Origin: Ignavibacteria bacterium
GTDB taxonomy: Bacteria; Bacteroidota; Ignavibacteria; Tepidaquicellales; Tepidaquicellaceae
Length of the DNA stretch: 47,883 nt
Reading direction: 5' to 3'
Assembly (NCBI GenBank): GCA_026417495.1
Contig: JAOADD010000071.1
Location: forward strand, 1-47,883
Below, in pieces: positions 9,210 through 18,921 of the stretch. Under the pieces are notes generated by a model. That model saw nothing but the letters and a program-made list of their open reading frames with translations. It was not told where the DNA came from and searched no databases. The translations under genes were made by a program, and so were the position numbers. The first letter of the stretch is position 1. Each line of letters begins with the position of its first letter.

Positions 9210-10100
9210 TTATATTTTTAATTTTAAAAAATTCTTTTCATTGTTAATTTTAGTATGATATTTATTTCTGAGTTTTATGTTAAAGTTATTAATAATAGCT
9301 AAACAATAATATAAATTATCAACTAATGCTACACTGCTTATAAATCCATTTATATTATTTTCCTGTAAATAGACTAGATCCTGTGGTTTAATTTCCTCTG
9401 AAGATATAAAGCAATGCATTTCTTGCAGTTGCCTAAAGTTATTGTTATCTTCATCTAATTCATATTCTTCGGTGTAATATGTGTATTTTTCAAGGTTGCA
9501 TGCTTGTGGTTCTAGTGTTTCATTTATTTCATTTGGATATGCGGGGATTAGGTTTATTATTCTATAATAATCAAATTCATTTAAATTTAATTCTATATAT
9601 TTATTTAATAAGGAATTTATTTTATGGATTTTTTTTTCAGAAACTATAATAGAAAAACAGTTATAAAGGTCATCATTAAAAGCAATCAAATCTTCTGAAT
9701 ATACAAACTTATCTGCTATAGGTGGACTTATTCCTAATTCTTTACATATGGAATAAGAATTTTTAGTAAAAAAGAATATCTTATAATATGTTTCAGGTTT
9801 TAAAGATATAGAAATGTTTTTACTTCTAAGATTTTTTTCTAAAAATTTTTTTACCTTTTCAGTGTTATCTTCTGTTATTTTTATTAATAATGTTGTTTCA
9901 GGTATTGGTGTAAAAAAAATATATAATATATCTATAACTCGTCCTGATTCATTTAATAAAAGAGAAATCTTTTCAAAATTTGGTTGTAAATTTTTTAAAT
10001 CATTTGTAGAAATTTCATTTATATAGTCTATACTTCCATTTCCTCGTATTTGAATTAAAGATACAGGGATTTTATAATATTTGTCTGAAAAATCAATCAT
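9210..10100 (-). CDS. Divergent YgfZ/GcvT-like folate-binding protein
   Basis: 296 residues. The start resembles YgfZ/CAF17 proteins: a G[14 protein letters not shown] block at 20-34, followed by [16 protein letters not shown] (47-62). Around residues 180-195 [16 protein letters not shown] mirrors the YRI..GIP...E segment of the family. YgfZ proteins use tetrahydrofolate to support repair or assembly of certain Fe-S enzymes. The family signature KGCYxGQE should follow but is absent; an acidic and asparagine-rich stretch replaces it. The protein may therefore be an inactive or retargeted member. It is the first gene of the leftward run that ends with cca. Confidence 0.6.
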   Translation of the reverse strand: MIDFSDKYYKIPVSLIQIRGNGSIDYINEISTNDLKNLQPNFEKISLLLNESGRVIDILYIFFTPIPETTLLIKITEDNTEKVKKFLEKNLRSKNISISLKPETYYKIFFFTKNSYSICKELGISPPIADKFVYSEDLIAFNDDLYNCFSIIVSEKKIHKINSLLNKYIELNLNEFDYYRIINLIPAYPNEINETLEPQACNLEKYTYYTEEYELDEDNNNFRQLQEMHCFISSEEIKPQDLVYLQENNINGFISSVALVDNLYYCLAIINNFNIKLRNKYHTKINNEKNFLKLKI

Positions 10101-10236
10101 TAATTATAGTAATTTTTAAGCTTTATTATTTCCAAAATAATAATTAAGAAATTTAAATTAAATGAACTTTTAAAAATTAGACTTTAATTATTAAATAATA
10201 ATAATTAATTTTAATGATTTAAATAAATTTTCTATA

Positions 10237-10929
10237 ATGGCTAAGACACTAAAGAAAACATCATTTCAGCAAAGAAAGATTCATCAAGATAATAAGTTAT
10301 TTAATTATTATCTTGTTATTTCTGATTTTATAGAGAAGCATAAAAAATACATATATACCGCTTTATTAATAATATTAGCTGTTGTTGTTGTTTTTATCTT
10401 ATATACTAAGAAGAAATCAACTGATAATGAAGAGGCGTCTACTGAATTAATTAAAGTTAGGGATTGGTACTTAAAGGGTGCATATGATCAAGCAATTTAT
10501 GGCGACTCTCTTGGAATGTCCAGAGGGCTTTTATTTTTAGTAGATAATTATGGCTCAACAGAAAGCGGTCAAACTGCGAAGATTATGCTTGGGAATAGTT
10601 TTCTTGCTCTTAAAGATTACGACAATGCTGAAAAATATTTCAGTGACTATTCAGGAAGGGTTGAATACCTTAAAGCAGCATCCCATTCTGGTTTGGGTGC
10701 GGTTTATGAAGCGAGAAGAAACTATGTGGAAGCAGCAAAAGAGTTCGAAAAAGCATATAATGTGAATAAAGAATTATTAAATGCAGATGAATACTTGTTC
10801 TATTCCATAAAAAATTATTTCCTTGCAAAAGATGTTGAAAAAACCAATAAGCTAATCGAAGAGTTTAAATCTGAGTTTCCAAAATCAAAATATCTTGGAC
10901 AAATAGAAAGATATACACCACCAAAATAA
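10237..10929 (+). CDS. TPR-containing inner-membrane protein (YfgM-like)
   Basis: 230 residues: a basic cytoplasmic N-terminus, one membrane helix at about 38-56, then a periplasmic region of helical repeats (roughly 75-225) with TPR-like spacing of Ala, Gly and Tyr. The layout matches YfgM-type proteins, which bind SecYEG and periplasmic chaperones in Proteobacteria; the same role is only inferred here. It opens a rightward gene run, with the YqeY-like gene 6 nt downstream. The 136-bp gap before it separates it from the divergent YgfZ-like gene and probably holds promoters for both, though none matches consensus well. Confidence 0.7.
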   Translation: MAKTLKKTSFQQRKIHQDNKLFNYYLVISDFIEKHKKYIYTALLIILAVVVVFILYTKKKSTDNEEASTELIKVRDWYLKGAYDQAIYGDSLGMSRGLLFLVDNYGSTESGQTAKIMLGNSFLALKDYDNAEKYFSDYSGRVEYLKAASHSGLGAVYEARRNYVEAAKEFEKAYNVNKELLNADEYLFYSIKNYFLAKDVEKTNKLIEEFKSEFPKSKYLGQIERYTPPK

Positions 10930-10935
10930 TTAATT

Positions 10936-11394
10936 ATGAGTCTAAAAGAAAAAATAAATAATGATTTAAGAGAAGCAATGAAAGCGCAAGATATAATTTT
11001 AACTGAAACTTTGCGCTCCATTCGTGCTGAAATTTTAAAAATGGATAAATCTGGTATGAATAGGGAAATGACTCATGAAGAGGAGATACAATTGCTGAAT
11101 AAGCAGGTAAAAATGAGAAAGGAAGCAATTGAAATGTTTGAAAAAGCTGGCAGAACTGACTTAGTTGATAGAGAAAAAAAACAGTTAGAAATTATTCTCA
11201 AATACCTACCAGAACAAATATCGACTTCGGAAGCAGAAGCTGTAATAGATAAAATAATTTCTGGTTTTCAGGATGTAACAGCAAAAGATTTTGGTAAAAT
11301 AATGGGGCTTGCTATGAAAGAACTGAAAGGAAAAATTGATGGCAAAATAGTTCAGGAAATAGTTAAGTCTAAGCTTCAACCCCCACAAAGTTAA
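10936..11394 (+). CDS. YqeY/GatB-tail domain protein
   Basis: 152 residues, the normal length of the family. It opens with the typical LKEKINNDLREAMKAQD-like helix and has AIEMFEKAGRTDL (about 54-66) and EQISTSEAEAVI, followed by a GKIMGLAMKELKGKIDG-type C-terminal helix pair. The fold is the same as the tail domain of the GatB subunit of the tRNA-dependent amidotransferase, which touches tRNA. The cellular role of free-standing YqeY proteins is not well established. It is soluble and cytoplasmic, and sits between the TPR protein and cvpA. Confidence 0.88.
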   Translation: MSLKEKINNDLREAMKAQDIILTETLRSIRAEILKMDKSGMNREMTHEEEIQLLNKQVKMRKEAIEMFEKAGRTDLVDREKKQLEIILKYLPEQISTSEAEAVIDKIISGFQDVTAKDFGKIMGLAMKELKGKIDGKIVQEIVKSKLQPPQS

Positions 11395-11429
11395 ATGGAT
11401 AATTTATTACTTAGATTCATTTATATGAT

Positions 11430-11960
11430 TTGAATTATTTAGATGTAATAATACTCATTTTAATTTTAATTCCTGCATTACTTAATATGAGAAGGGGATT
11501 ATTGAAATCTATCTTCTCCTTGGCGGCTATTATTTTAGGTTTATATATTGCTACCAGATTTCATCAAGGGATTGTTTTTGCTTTGAAAAAATTTTATAAT
11601 GATGAAAGAGTGTTGAGTATAATTTCTTTTTGTGCTATAATAATAATAATATATCTTATTGCATTATATTTTGCGTCCAAAATTTCTAATTTAAACTTCT
11701 TAACAAAGTTTATAGATAAAATTGGCGGTTTTGCTTTTGGTTTATTGAAAGGACTATTAATTGCTAGTATTTTGCTTTTAATTGCAAATTCTGCTAAAAT
11801 ATTTACTCAATATGATAAAGATAAATCAGTTTTATATCCTTATGTGATTAATGTTGCTCCTAAAGTGTATGAAACTATTAGAGTTTATATAACAGGTTCA
11901 GAAAAGTCTTTTATGGATTTAAATAATTTCTTCTTCCCTGATATAAATATTAATAAATGA
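11430..11960 (+). CDS. cvpA: CvpA-family membrane protein
   Basis: 176 residues with four predicted membrane helices. The opening MNYLDVIILILILIPAL and the following NMRRGLLKSIFSLAAIILGLYIA (as two blocks) are typical of CvpA, a protein named for colicin V production and linked to envelope integrity in several Gram-negatives. The initiator is TTG at 11430; an in-frame stop lies 18 nt upstream and no ATG precedes the first helix. Its stop overlaps the mutS2 start in an ATGA arrangement (11957-11960), so the two genes are translationally coupled. Confidence 0.85.
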   Translation: MNYLDVIILILILIPALLNMRRGLLKSIFSLAAIILGLYIATRFHQGIVFALKKFYNDERVLSIISFCAIIIIIYLIALYFASKISNLNFLTKFIDKIGGFAFGLLKGLLIASILLLIANSAKIFTQYDKDKSVLYPYVINVAPKVYETIRVYITGSEKSFMDLNNFFFPDININK

Positions 11961-14323
11961 AAGAAGAACAACTAAAAATTCTCTCTGAAAAACTTGAACT
12001 TGATAAAATATTAAACAAAGTTAAATCTTTTTGCTTTTCTGATTCTGGCAAGGATTTATGTGATATTACACCATTTTATACTGATGCAACAGATTTGAAT
12101 TACGAATTGAATAAAGTGCAAGAGATGAAAGATTTGATTTTAATAGAGGGTGGTCTTGAATTAAACGGTTTGAAAGATATAAGAAAAATCTTGCACAGTA
12201 TAAATATTGATGGATACTTTATTCCTGCTGATAAACTTTTATGGATTTTAGATTTTATTAAAATAGTAAAAAATGTAAAGTCTAAAATAAATTCTGTATA
12301 TAAAGCGAACTCTGAAAGATATAAACTATTATATGAATTATCTTCTAATTTGTTTTATGATAAATCAATTGAATATCACATTGAGTCAACAATTGATGAG
12401 AATGGTTTAGTGAGGGATTCTGCTTCTTTGAATTTAAAAAAAATTAGGAGTGAAATATATAAAAAATCTGAGCATTTAAGAAAAACATTAAACAAAATAC
12501 TTAATGAAGTATCTGATCAAGACCTTGTAAGAGATGATATAATTTCAATTAGAGATGGTCGTTTAGTTATACCAGTAAAAATAGAAAATAAAAGAAAAGT
12601 ACCTGGAATAATACATAGTACATCTGCTTCAGGTGTGACTGTGTTCATCGAGCCGAGTGAGACTATTGAAATGAATAACGAATTAACTGAACTTCAATAT
12701 GAAGAAAAAAGAGAGATTGAGAGAATTTTAAGGGAATTAACTCGAAAATTATCTGAAAATTATAATGAATTAATAAAAAACGTAGAAATTATTTCTGAGT
12801 TAGATTTTCTATACGCAAAAGCTAAGTATGCAATAGAAATAAATGCTTCAAAACCTGAATTTCATTTACATGAGATTAATTTAATAGACGCATATCATCC
12901 ACTACTATTGGAACAATTGAAAAAGGAGAATGTTGTCCCCCTAAATTTTCACATTGATGAAAAATCAAATACAATCATTATTACAGGACCTAATGCTGGT
13001 GGTAAAACAGTTGCATTAAAAACTATAGGACTTCTTCAATTAATGTTGCAGAAAGCTATTTTTGTCCCATGCAGTCCAGATAGTAAGTTTAGAATTTTTA
13101 ATAAAATATTTATTAGCATAGGGGATGAACAATCAATTGAGCAAAATTTAAGTTCATTTAGTTCACATCTCAAACACATAAAAGAGATTTTAGATGAAGC
13201 CGATTCTGATTCTCTCGTTCTAATAGATGAAATATGTTCGGGAACAGATCCTAAGTCTGGAAGTGCATTAGCAGAATCGATTCTTGAAAATCTTACTGAA
13301 AGAAATGCAATTACGATAGTTACAACTCATATTGGAGAGTTAAAAATATTAGCACAAAAAAATCCAAAAATTAAAAATGCATCTCTGGAATTTGATGTGA
13401 ATACAATATCGCCTAATTATCATTTTGTGATGGATGTACCAGGCCATAGTTTTACATTCGAGATTGCAAAGAAGTATCAACTACCTGATGATATAATAAA
13501 TAATGCAAAAAATCTTGTTGGTACTCAGCAAATAAAATTAGATGAAATAATACTTGATTTGGAAAAAGAGAAACAAATTTACAGAGACTTAAGGAAAAAG
13601 TATGATGTAGAAAATTCTAAAGTAGAAGGTTTGAAGAAGCTTTATGAAACTAAAATTAGTGAATTAAAAAAAAGAGAAAAAGAGGAAATAAAGAAAGCTG
13701 AAGTAAAAGTTTCTGAAATTATAAGTAATGCAAATAAACTAATAGAAAATACGATCAAAGAAATAAGGGAAGCTGAAAAATTAGACGCTAAGAAAATTAA
13801 AAGTCAATTTTCAAAAGAAGCTGAAAAAATAATAAAAGAGGTAACTTCTAAAACCAATTCAGAGCTAGAATTAAAAGAATCTTTTAGTGTTAACGATGTG
13901 GTAGTAATAAAAGATACAAATTCAAAAGGGATTGTTTTAGAAATCGAAAAAGATTCCGCAAAAGTTGATGTTAATGGTATGATTCTTAAAGTGAAACTAT
14001 CCGACTTGAAATTGTGTGAGAGTGATTCGAAAGATACGAGAATACCAAGAGGTGAAAAAGTAGATTTTAGTTTTTTAAGTAATGTCAATAGAGAACTTGA
14101 CATCAGAGGTATGTATCCTTATGAAATAGAAGGAAAAATTGAAGAATTTTTGAATGATGCTATTATTCATAATCTACCAGAAGTTCGAATTATTCATGGT
14201 AAAGGTACAGGTAAATTAAGAGCAAAGGTTCATGATGTATTAAAAAAATCGAAAGTAGTTAAATCTTTTAGATTTGGTAATTGGAACGAAGGTGACTCTG
14301 GAATTACTATTGTAGAATTATAA
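11957..14323 (+). CDS. mutS2: MutS2 / RqcU ATPase-endonuclease
   Basis: 788 residues, full length. The lever and clamp helices occupy residues ~1-300. The ABC-type ATPase follows, with Walker A GPNAGGKT at 344-351, Walker B LVLIDE at 420-425, a CSGTDP signature after it and the switch histidine in TTH (456-458). A long coiled coil (~520-620) leads to a KOW-like segment and the C-terminal Smr domain with LDIRGMYPYE and HGKGTGKLR. MutS2 lacks the mismatch-binding domain of MutS. In different bacteria it suppresses recombination or splits collided ribosomes (RqcU). The end overlaps the next start by one base (TAATG). Confidence 0.96.
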   Translation: MKEEQLKILSEKLELDKILNKVKSFCFSDSGKDLCDITPFYTDATDLNYELNKVQEMKDLILIEGGLELNGLKDIRKILHSINIDGYFIPADKLLWILDFIKIVKNVKSKINSVYKANSERYKLLYELSSNLFYDKSIEYHIESTIDENGLVRDSASLNLKKIRSEIYKKSEHLRKTLNKILNEVSDQDLVRDDIISIRDGRLVIPVKIENKRKVPGIIHSTSASGVTVFIEPSETIEMNNELTELQYEEKREIERILRELTRKLSENYNELIKNVEIISELDFLYAKAKYAIEINASKPEFHLHEINLIDAYHPLLLEQLKKENVVPLNFHIDEKSNTIIITGPNAGGKTVALKTIGLLQLMLQKAIFVPCSPDSKFRIFNKIFISIGDEQSIEQNLSSFSSHLKHIKEILDEADSDSLVLIDEICSGTDPKSGSALAESILENLTERNAITIVTTHIGELKILAQKNPKIKNASLEFDVNTISPNYHFVMDVPGHSFTFEIAKKYQLPDDIINNAKNLVGTQQIKLDEIILDLEKEKQIYRDLRKKYDVENSKVEGLKKLYETKISELKKREKEEIKKAEVKVSEIISNANKLIENTIKEIREAEKLDAKKIKSQFSKEAEKIIKEVTSKTNSELELKESFSVNDVVVIKDTNSKGIVLEIEKDSAKVDVNGMILKVKLSDLKLCESDSKDTRIPRGEKVDFSFLSNVNRELDIRGMYPYEIEGKIEEFLNDAIIHNLPEVRIIHGKGTGKLRAKVHDVLKKSKVVKSFRFGNWNEGDSGITIVEL

Positions 14324-15816
14324 TGAAAGAAAATAAAATAATAGTATTGGGAGCTGGTTTAGGTGGCCTATCGAGTGCTGTCCTTTTATCTGAATTGGGA
14401 TTTAAAGTTGAGGTATTTGAAAAGAACTTACAGGTTGGTGGTAAAATTAACGAATTCAGAAAAAATGGGTTCAGATTTGATACGGGAGCTACTTTACTCA
14501 CTATGCCTTTTATTTTGGAAAATTATTTTGAATGCTTAAAATATGATATCCGCGATTACCTACAATTAATCTCTATTCCAGTTATTTGTAAATATTTCTG
14601 GCTTGATGGGACAAATTTTACTGCTTTCAATGATAAAAAGATGCTTGGGTATGAAATAATCAATAAATTTGGTGAAAAAGAATATCAAAAATTTTTAAAA
14701 ATAATTAAGTATTCTGAAAAACTCTACAAAACTGCTTTCGAAAAATTTTTGACTACTGAATTTAAAATTATTAACTACATTAATCTTTCAGGTTTAAAAA
14801 ATTTTAAACGATTTTTAACTAATGAAAGTTATCATTCTTTTATAACAAAATATTTAACTAATCCAAAACTAATACAGGTATTAGATAGATTTACAACTTA
14901 TAATGGTTCCTCACCATATCTTGCACCAAGGTTTTTTTCAATTATTCCTTATGTTGAATTCAATTTTGGTGGTTGGTTTGTTAAAGGTGGAATATATAAA
15001 ATTATTGAATTCCTTAGAAAAGAATGTGAAAAAAGAAATATCAAAATTAATTATGGGCAGGAATTTGTTCATCTTGACCATTATGGTGGTAAGATTGTTA
15101 ATTTATACTTTAAAAATAATATTAGTAAAGAACCATATAGAATTAGTGGGTTTGATATTGTAGTATCAAATTTTACAAATAATGAAGAATTATATCCTAA
15201 ATATTTATATGAAGATACTGATTTTAATTGGTCCTTATCTGGCTTCATACTTTTTCTCGGAGTAAAAGGAAAGTCTGAAATTTTAGAACACCATAATATT
15301 TTGTTCCCAAATGATTACCACAAGGAATTTGATTACTTATTTAATAAGAAAATCCCTACTAATGATATGACAATTTACATCTCAATAAGTAGCAAAAATA
15401 ATCCTGAAGATGCACCTGAAGGTTATGAAAATTGGTTTATTCTGGTTAATTCTCCAAATTTAGAAGGTACGACAAAATGGTCTGACCTGTATTCAGAAAC
15501 TTTTAAGAACATAATTTTAAATAGGATAGAAAAATACGGAATTAAGATTAAAGATAGAGTGTTATTTTATAAGTTCTTTACCCCTGAAGATTTTCTTAAG
15601 AAATACAATGCGGAGTTTGGTTCAATATATGGAATAGCTTCTAATTCATTAAAATCATTATTTATAAGACCTGCGAATAAGTCTACTCTTTATGACAATC
15701 TTTATTTTACAGGTGGTAATGTTCACCCCGGTGGAGGGATACCTTTATGCTTTTTATCTGCAAAAATAATTACTAAATTAATTGCAAAAAAGTATGGCAA
15801 AAATTTTAGTTGTTGA
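14323..15816 (+). CDS. CrtD-like carotenoid desaturase/oxidoreductase
   Basis: 497 residues of the phytoene desaturase (CrtI) superfamily. The FAD-binding GAGLGG lies at 10-15, with the second ribose-binding region EKN and the FAD-adjacent GGKI. The C-terminal signature TGGNVHPGGGIPLC is the form seen in CrtD/CrtN-like enzymes, whereas the paralogue at 35219-36697 has THPGAGIPGV. It probably desaturates or otherwise oxidises a carotenoid intermediate in the membrane. No phytoene synthase is in the window. It is coupled to mutS2 by a one-base overlap, and its last codons overlap the start of the response-regulator gene. Exact substrate unknown. Confidence 0.7.
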   Translation: MKENKIIVLGAGLGGLSSAVLLSELGFKVEVFEKNLQVGGKINEFRKNGFRFDTGATLLTMPFILENYFECLKYDIRDYLQLISIPVICKYFWLDGTNFTAFNDKKMLGYEIINKFGEKEYQKFLKIIKYSEKLYKTAFEKFLTTEFKIINYINLSGLKNFKRFLTNESYHSFITKYLTNPKLIQVLDRFTTYNGSSPYLAPRFFSIIPYVEFNFGGWFVKGGIYKIIEFLRKECEKRNIKINYGQEFVHLDHYGGKIVNLYFKNNISKEPYRISGFDIVVSNFTNNEELYPKYLYEDTDFNWSLSGFILFLGVKGKSEILEHHNILFPNDYHKEFDYLFNKKIPTNDMTIYISISSKNNPEDAPEGYENWFILVNSPNLEGTTKWSDLYSETFKNIILNRIEKYGIKIKDRVLFYKFFTPEDFLKKYNAEFGSIYGIASNSLKSLFIRPANKSTLYDNLYFTGGNVHPGGGIPLCFLSAKIITKLIAKKYGKNFSC

Positions 15817-17155
15817 TGACGATATTAGCATTGTCGAATCATTTAATATGGTTTTACCTAAAACTGAATTTGAAATTGATACCAGTAATGATGGACCTGA
15901 TGCATTGAGAAAAATCAAGCAGAAAAATTATGATTTGATTTTTCTTGATATAAAAATGCCTAAAATGGATGGTATAGAAGTTTTAGAGAAAATTATGGAG
16001 TACAATAATGATTTGATTGTAATTATGATTTCTGGACATGCAACGATAGAAACTGCAGTCGAATCTACTAAAAAAGGGGCTTATGACTTTTTAGAAAAAC
16101 CTTTTGGACTTGATGAGCTTGATATTAAAATTAAAAATGCTCTAAAGTATAAGAGATCAAAAGATGAATTAAAAAAACTTAAAGAAGAAGTATTAAAATC
16201 ATATGAAATTGTAGGAGTAAGCGAAAAAATAAATAAGGTTAGAGAATTAATTTCAAAATATTCCAATCTCGACTTTAATATTTTGATAACGGGAGAAAGT
16301 GGTACTGGTAAAATGTTAGTTGCAAGGCAAATTCATATAACTTCTAGTAGAAGTGAATATCCTTTTATTACTATTAATTGTGCCGTACTTAATGAAGAAA
16401 ATTTAGAAACAGAATTATTTGGAAAATATCAGAATAATAATTTAATAACTAAAGGTAAATTGTTGGAAGCTGAAGAGGGTAGTATTCTATTTGATGAAAT
16501 TAGTTGTTTATCATTAGAAGTGCAATCTAAACTTCTTAAAGTTATTGATGAAAGAAAATTCAGCGCGACAGGTTTATCGGGTGAAATAAATTTAAAATCT
16601 AGACTCCTCTTCTCTACTAATCAAGATCTTGAATCATTGATTGAAGAAAATAATTTTCGGCACGACTTATATCATAGAATTAATGTTTTAAACATTAATA
16701 TACCTCCACTTAGAGAAAGAGTGGAAGATATACCAGTACTCGCTGATTATTTTATTAAACAAATTTCTCTTCTTTATAATGTAAGAGAGAAAAGGTTAAC
16801 AGAAAATGCTAAAGAGAAATTAATGGGATTCAGGTTTCCTGGCAATGTAAGAGAATTAAAAAATTTAATTGAGAGAATTATTTTCACAGTAGAGAAAAAT
16901 GTAATAGATGCAGATGATATTTTGATCCCTGATACAAGGCATACAATTTATTTCTCTGAATTATTTAATAAGAATTTGACTTTGAATGATTTCCAAAATG
17001 AATCAGAAAAACTATTTATTCAAAAAGTTTTAAATGATTATAAATATAACATAAAACAAACAGCTGATGCGCTGAAAATACAAAGGAGTCACTTATATAA
17101 ATTAATGAATAAATATAAAATTCCTCTCCCCTCTAGAAAGACAGGTGATAATTAA
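15794..17155 (+). CDS. NtrC-family response regulator without a recognisable GAFTGA loop
   Basis: 453 residues from ATG 15794, chosen because MAKILVVDDD is the canonical receiver start; a TTG four codons earlier (15782) is possible. The receiver domain has D8-D10, phospho-acceptor D52, S80 and K102. The AAA+ domain has Walker A GESGTGK (167-173), ELFG (207-210), Walker B FDEI (233-236) and FRHDLYHRINV (289-299). Where GAFTGA should follow ELFG, the sequence reads KYQNNNLITKGKLLEAEEG, so the loop that contacts sigma-54 is missing. A Fis-type helix-turn-helix ends the protein. It may regulate without sigma-54, as TyrR and HupR do. No sensor kinase is adjacent. Confidence 0.85.
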   Translation: MAKILVVDDDISIVESFNMVLPKTEFEIDTSNDGPDALRKIKQKNYDLIFLDIKMPKMDGIEVLEKIMEYNNDLIVIMISGHATIETAVESTKKGAYDFLEKPFGLDELDIKIKNALKYKRSKDELKKLKEEVLKSYEIVGVSEKINKVRELISKYSNLDFNILITGESGTGKMLVARQIHITSSRSEYPFITINCAVLNEENLETELFGKYQNNNLITKGKLLEAEEGSILFDEISCLSLEVQSKLLKVIDERKFSATGLSGEINLKSRLLFSTNQDLESLIEENNFRHDLYHRINVLNINIPPLRERVEDIPVLADYFIKQISLLYNVREKRLTENAKEKLMGFRFPGNVRELKNLIERIIFTVEKNVIDADDILIPDTRHTIYFSELFNKNLTLNDFQNESEKLFIQKVLNDYKYNIKQTADALKIQRSHLYKLMNKYKIPLPSRKTGDN

Positions 17156-17775
17156 TCCAAATTATCCTCGATTAATTTTGCTATTTGATTGAAATCTTCA
17201 TTTGACTTTACAAAATCAATGCAATCTGATTCTATGATTAAACATTTTCCCAAATTGTATGATTTAATCCATTCTTCATAGCTAACATTTAAATTATTAA
17301 GATAGCTTCTCTCAATATTTTTTTCAAACTCTCTGCCTCGAAGTTCTATCTTTTTAATCAAACACTCTAAATCGGATTTCAAATATACCAGTAAATCTGG
17401 AGGTTTTAAAAACGATACCATTTCATTAAATAATTTGGTATATGTTTCGTAATCACGGTCGTCCATTCTCCCCATTTGATGTAAGTTCTTTGCAAATATG
17501 AAAACATCCTCATATATACTTCTATCTTGAATAACTGATCTTTTTTGATTTAATATTTCTTTATGAGTATTGAATCTGTGAGCAAGAAAATATATTTGTA
17601 AGTTAAATGACCATCGCTTCATATCTTTATAGAAATCCTGTAAATATGGATTATCGCTCACGGATTCATAATATGGTATCCAATCAAATCGCTCTGCGAT
17701 TAATTTTGTTAATGATGACTTTCCCGAACCAATATTACCTGCTACAGAGACGAAATATTTTTTACCTTTAATCAT
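17152..17775 (-). CDS. Deoxynucleoside kinase (dGK/dAK family)
   Basis: 207 residues. The P-loop GNIGSGKS is at 13-20, the catalytic-base region YYES at 35-38, substrate-contact Q60 in NLQIYF, the DRS motif at 84-86, and a lid rich in arginines (RGREFE...IERSYL). These enzymes phosphorylate deoxyadenosine, deoxyguanosine or deoxycytidine to monophosphates in the salvage pathway; which base is used cannot be told. The ATG directly follows the rplS stop (TAAATG), so it is the terminal gene of the ffh-rplS operon. Its stop shares bases with the stop of the convergent regulator gene (TTAA at 17152-17155). Confidence 0.88.
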   Translation of the reverse strand: MIKGKKYFVSVAGNIGSGKSSLTKLIAERFDWIPYYESVSDNPYLQDFYKDMKRWSFNLQIYFLAHRFNTHKEILNQKRSVIQDRSIYEDVFIFAKNLHQMGRMDDRDYETYTKLFNEMVSFLKPPDLLVYLKSDLECLIKKIELRGREFEKNIERSYLNNLNVSYEEWIKSYNLGKCLIIESDCIDFVKSNEDFNQIAKLIEDNLD

Positions 17776-18195
17776 TTATTGCTCGTTTTTGCTCGCTTGT
17801 GTATTCTCAGCAGGTTGTTGAACTGATTCCTCTACTACTTCAATCTTTCTTTTCTTTTCCTTAATCTTTGTTGCGGCTTTTCCAGTCAATTTTCTCAGAT
17901 AATATAACTTTGCTCTTCTAACACTTCCTTGCTTAATCACCTCAATTTTAGCAATCCTTGGTGAATGTAGTGGGAATATCCTTTCTACTCCAACTCCGTT
18001 AGAAATTTTTCTCACTCTGAATGTTTTGCTTATCCCTGAACCCTTTATACCCATTACGATACCCTTGAATTGTTGCAATCTCTCTTTATCACCTTCAATA
18101 ACTTTTACATAGACAGAAATAGTATCACCAGGATAAAATTTGGGTAAATCAGTTCTGATTTGATGTTCGGTTACTAAATTAATTTTTTTATTCAT
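17776..18195 (-). CDS. rplS: 50S ribosomal protein L19
   Basis: 139 residues. The core of ~115 residues is standard: [50 protein letters not shown] and [13 protein letters not shown]. It sits at the 30S-50S interface. A C-terminal tail of about 25 residues (Lys/Glu, then Gln/Asn rich) extends past the usual end. The ATG lies one base after the trmD stop, continuing the operon. Confidence 0.98.
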   Translation of the reverse strand: MNKKINLVTEHQIRTDLPKFYPGDTISVYVKVIEGDKERLQQFKGIVMGIKGSGISKTFRVRKISNGVGVERIFPLHSPRIAKIEVIKQGSVRRAKLYYLRKLTGKAATKIKEKKRKIEVVEESVQQPAENTQASKNEQ

Positions 18196-18196
18196 T

Positions 18197-18916
18197 TTAT
18201 ATTTGCTCCTTATTCTTTTTGAGTTCAGAAATTAAAAACTTATTTTCGTTTAATTCAATATATTTTTGTAATTTTTGTTTCGCTGACTCTCTGCGCCATT
18301 GTTCTATTGCTGAGTGATTTCCGCTTAATAGTACTGATGGTACTTTCATATCATCTATTATCTCTGGTCGTGTATAATAAGCACAATCAAAAACTTCCTC
18401 AGTTTGAAATGTATCTGTTATTGCAGACTCGCCATCATGGAGTACACCAGGTATTAATCTTGAAATTGCATCAATTAAAACAAGTGCTGCTAAATCTCCG
18501 CAAGAAAGAACATACTCACCAATTGAAATTTCTTTTGTAACATATCTCTCTATGACTCTTTCATCAATTCCCTTATAATGCCCACATAATAGAATAAAAT
18601 TTTTCTTTAGAGAAAGTTGATTAGCAAGTTTTTGATTAAGAATTTCTCCTTGAGCAGAGAAGTAAATTATATCATCATATTCTCGTTCACCTAAAAGCTC
18701 CTTGATTACTCTGAAAAATGGTTCTGCTTTCAATATCATACCAGCACCACCTCCATAGGGTTCATCATCAATTTGCTTGTAACTACCTTCTGCATAATCT
18801 CTTAAATTATGGATGTAGGTTTCAATATATCCTTTAACCCTTGCTCGGGAAATAAGCCCATAGTTTAGTGGGCTTTGTAATATATCAGGATTCGCACTTA
18901 TTATATCAAACCTCAT
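18197..18916 (-). CDS. trmD: tRNA (guanine37-N1)-methyltransferase
   Basis: 239 residues, the normal TrmD length. The SPOUT trefoil-knot motifs are present: [25 protein letters not shown] and [19 protein letters not shown]. The C-terminal part has the conserved [17 protein letters not shown]. It methylates G37 next to the anticodon using S-adenosylmethionine and so prevents +1 frameshifting. Position between rimM and rplS is the classical order. It begins 5 nt after the rimM stop. Confidence 0.98.
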   Translation of the reverse strand: MRFDIISANPDILQSPLNYGLISRARVKGYIETYIHNLRDYAEGSYKQIDDEPYGGGAGMILKAEPFFRVIKELLGEREYDDIIYFSAQGEILNQKLANQLSLKKNFILLCGHYKGIDERVIERYVTKEISIGEYVLSCGDLAALVLIDAISRLIPGVLHDGESAITDTFQTEEVFDCAYYTRPEIIDDMKVPSVLLSGNHSAIEQWRRESAKQKLQKYIELNENKFLISELKKNKEQI

Positions 18917-18921
18917 ATCAA

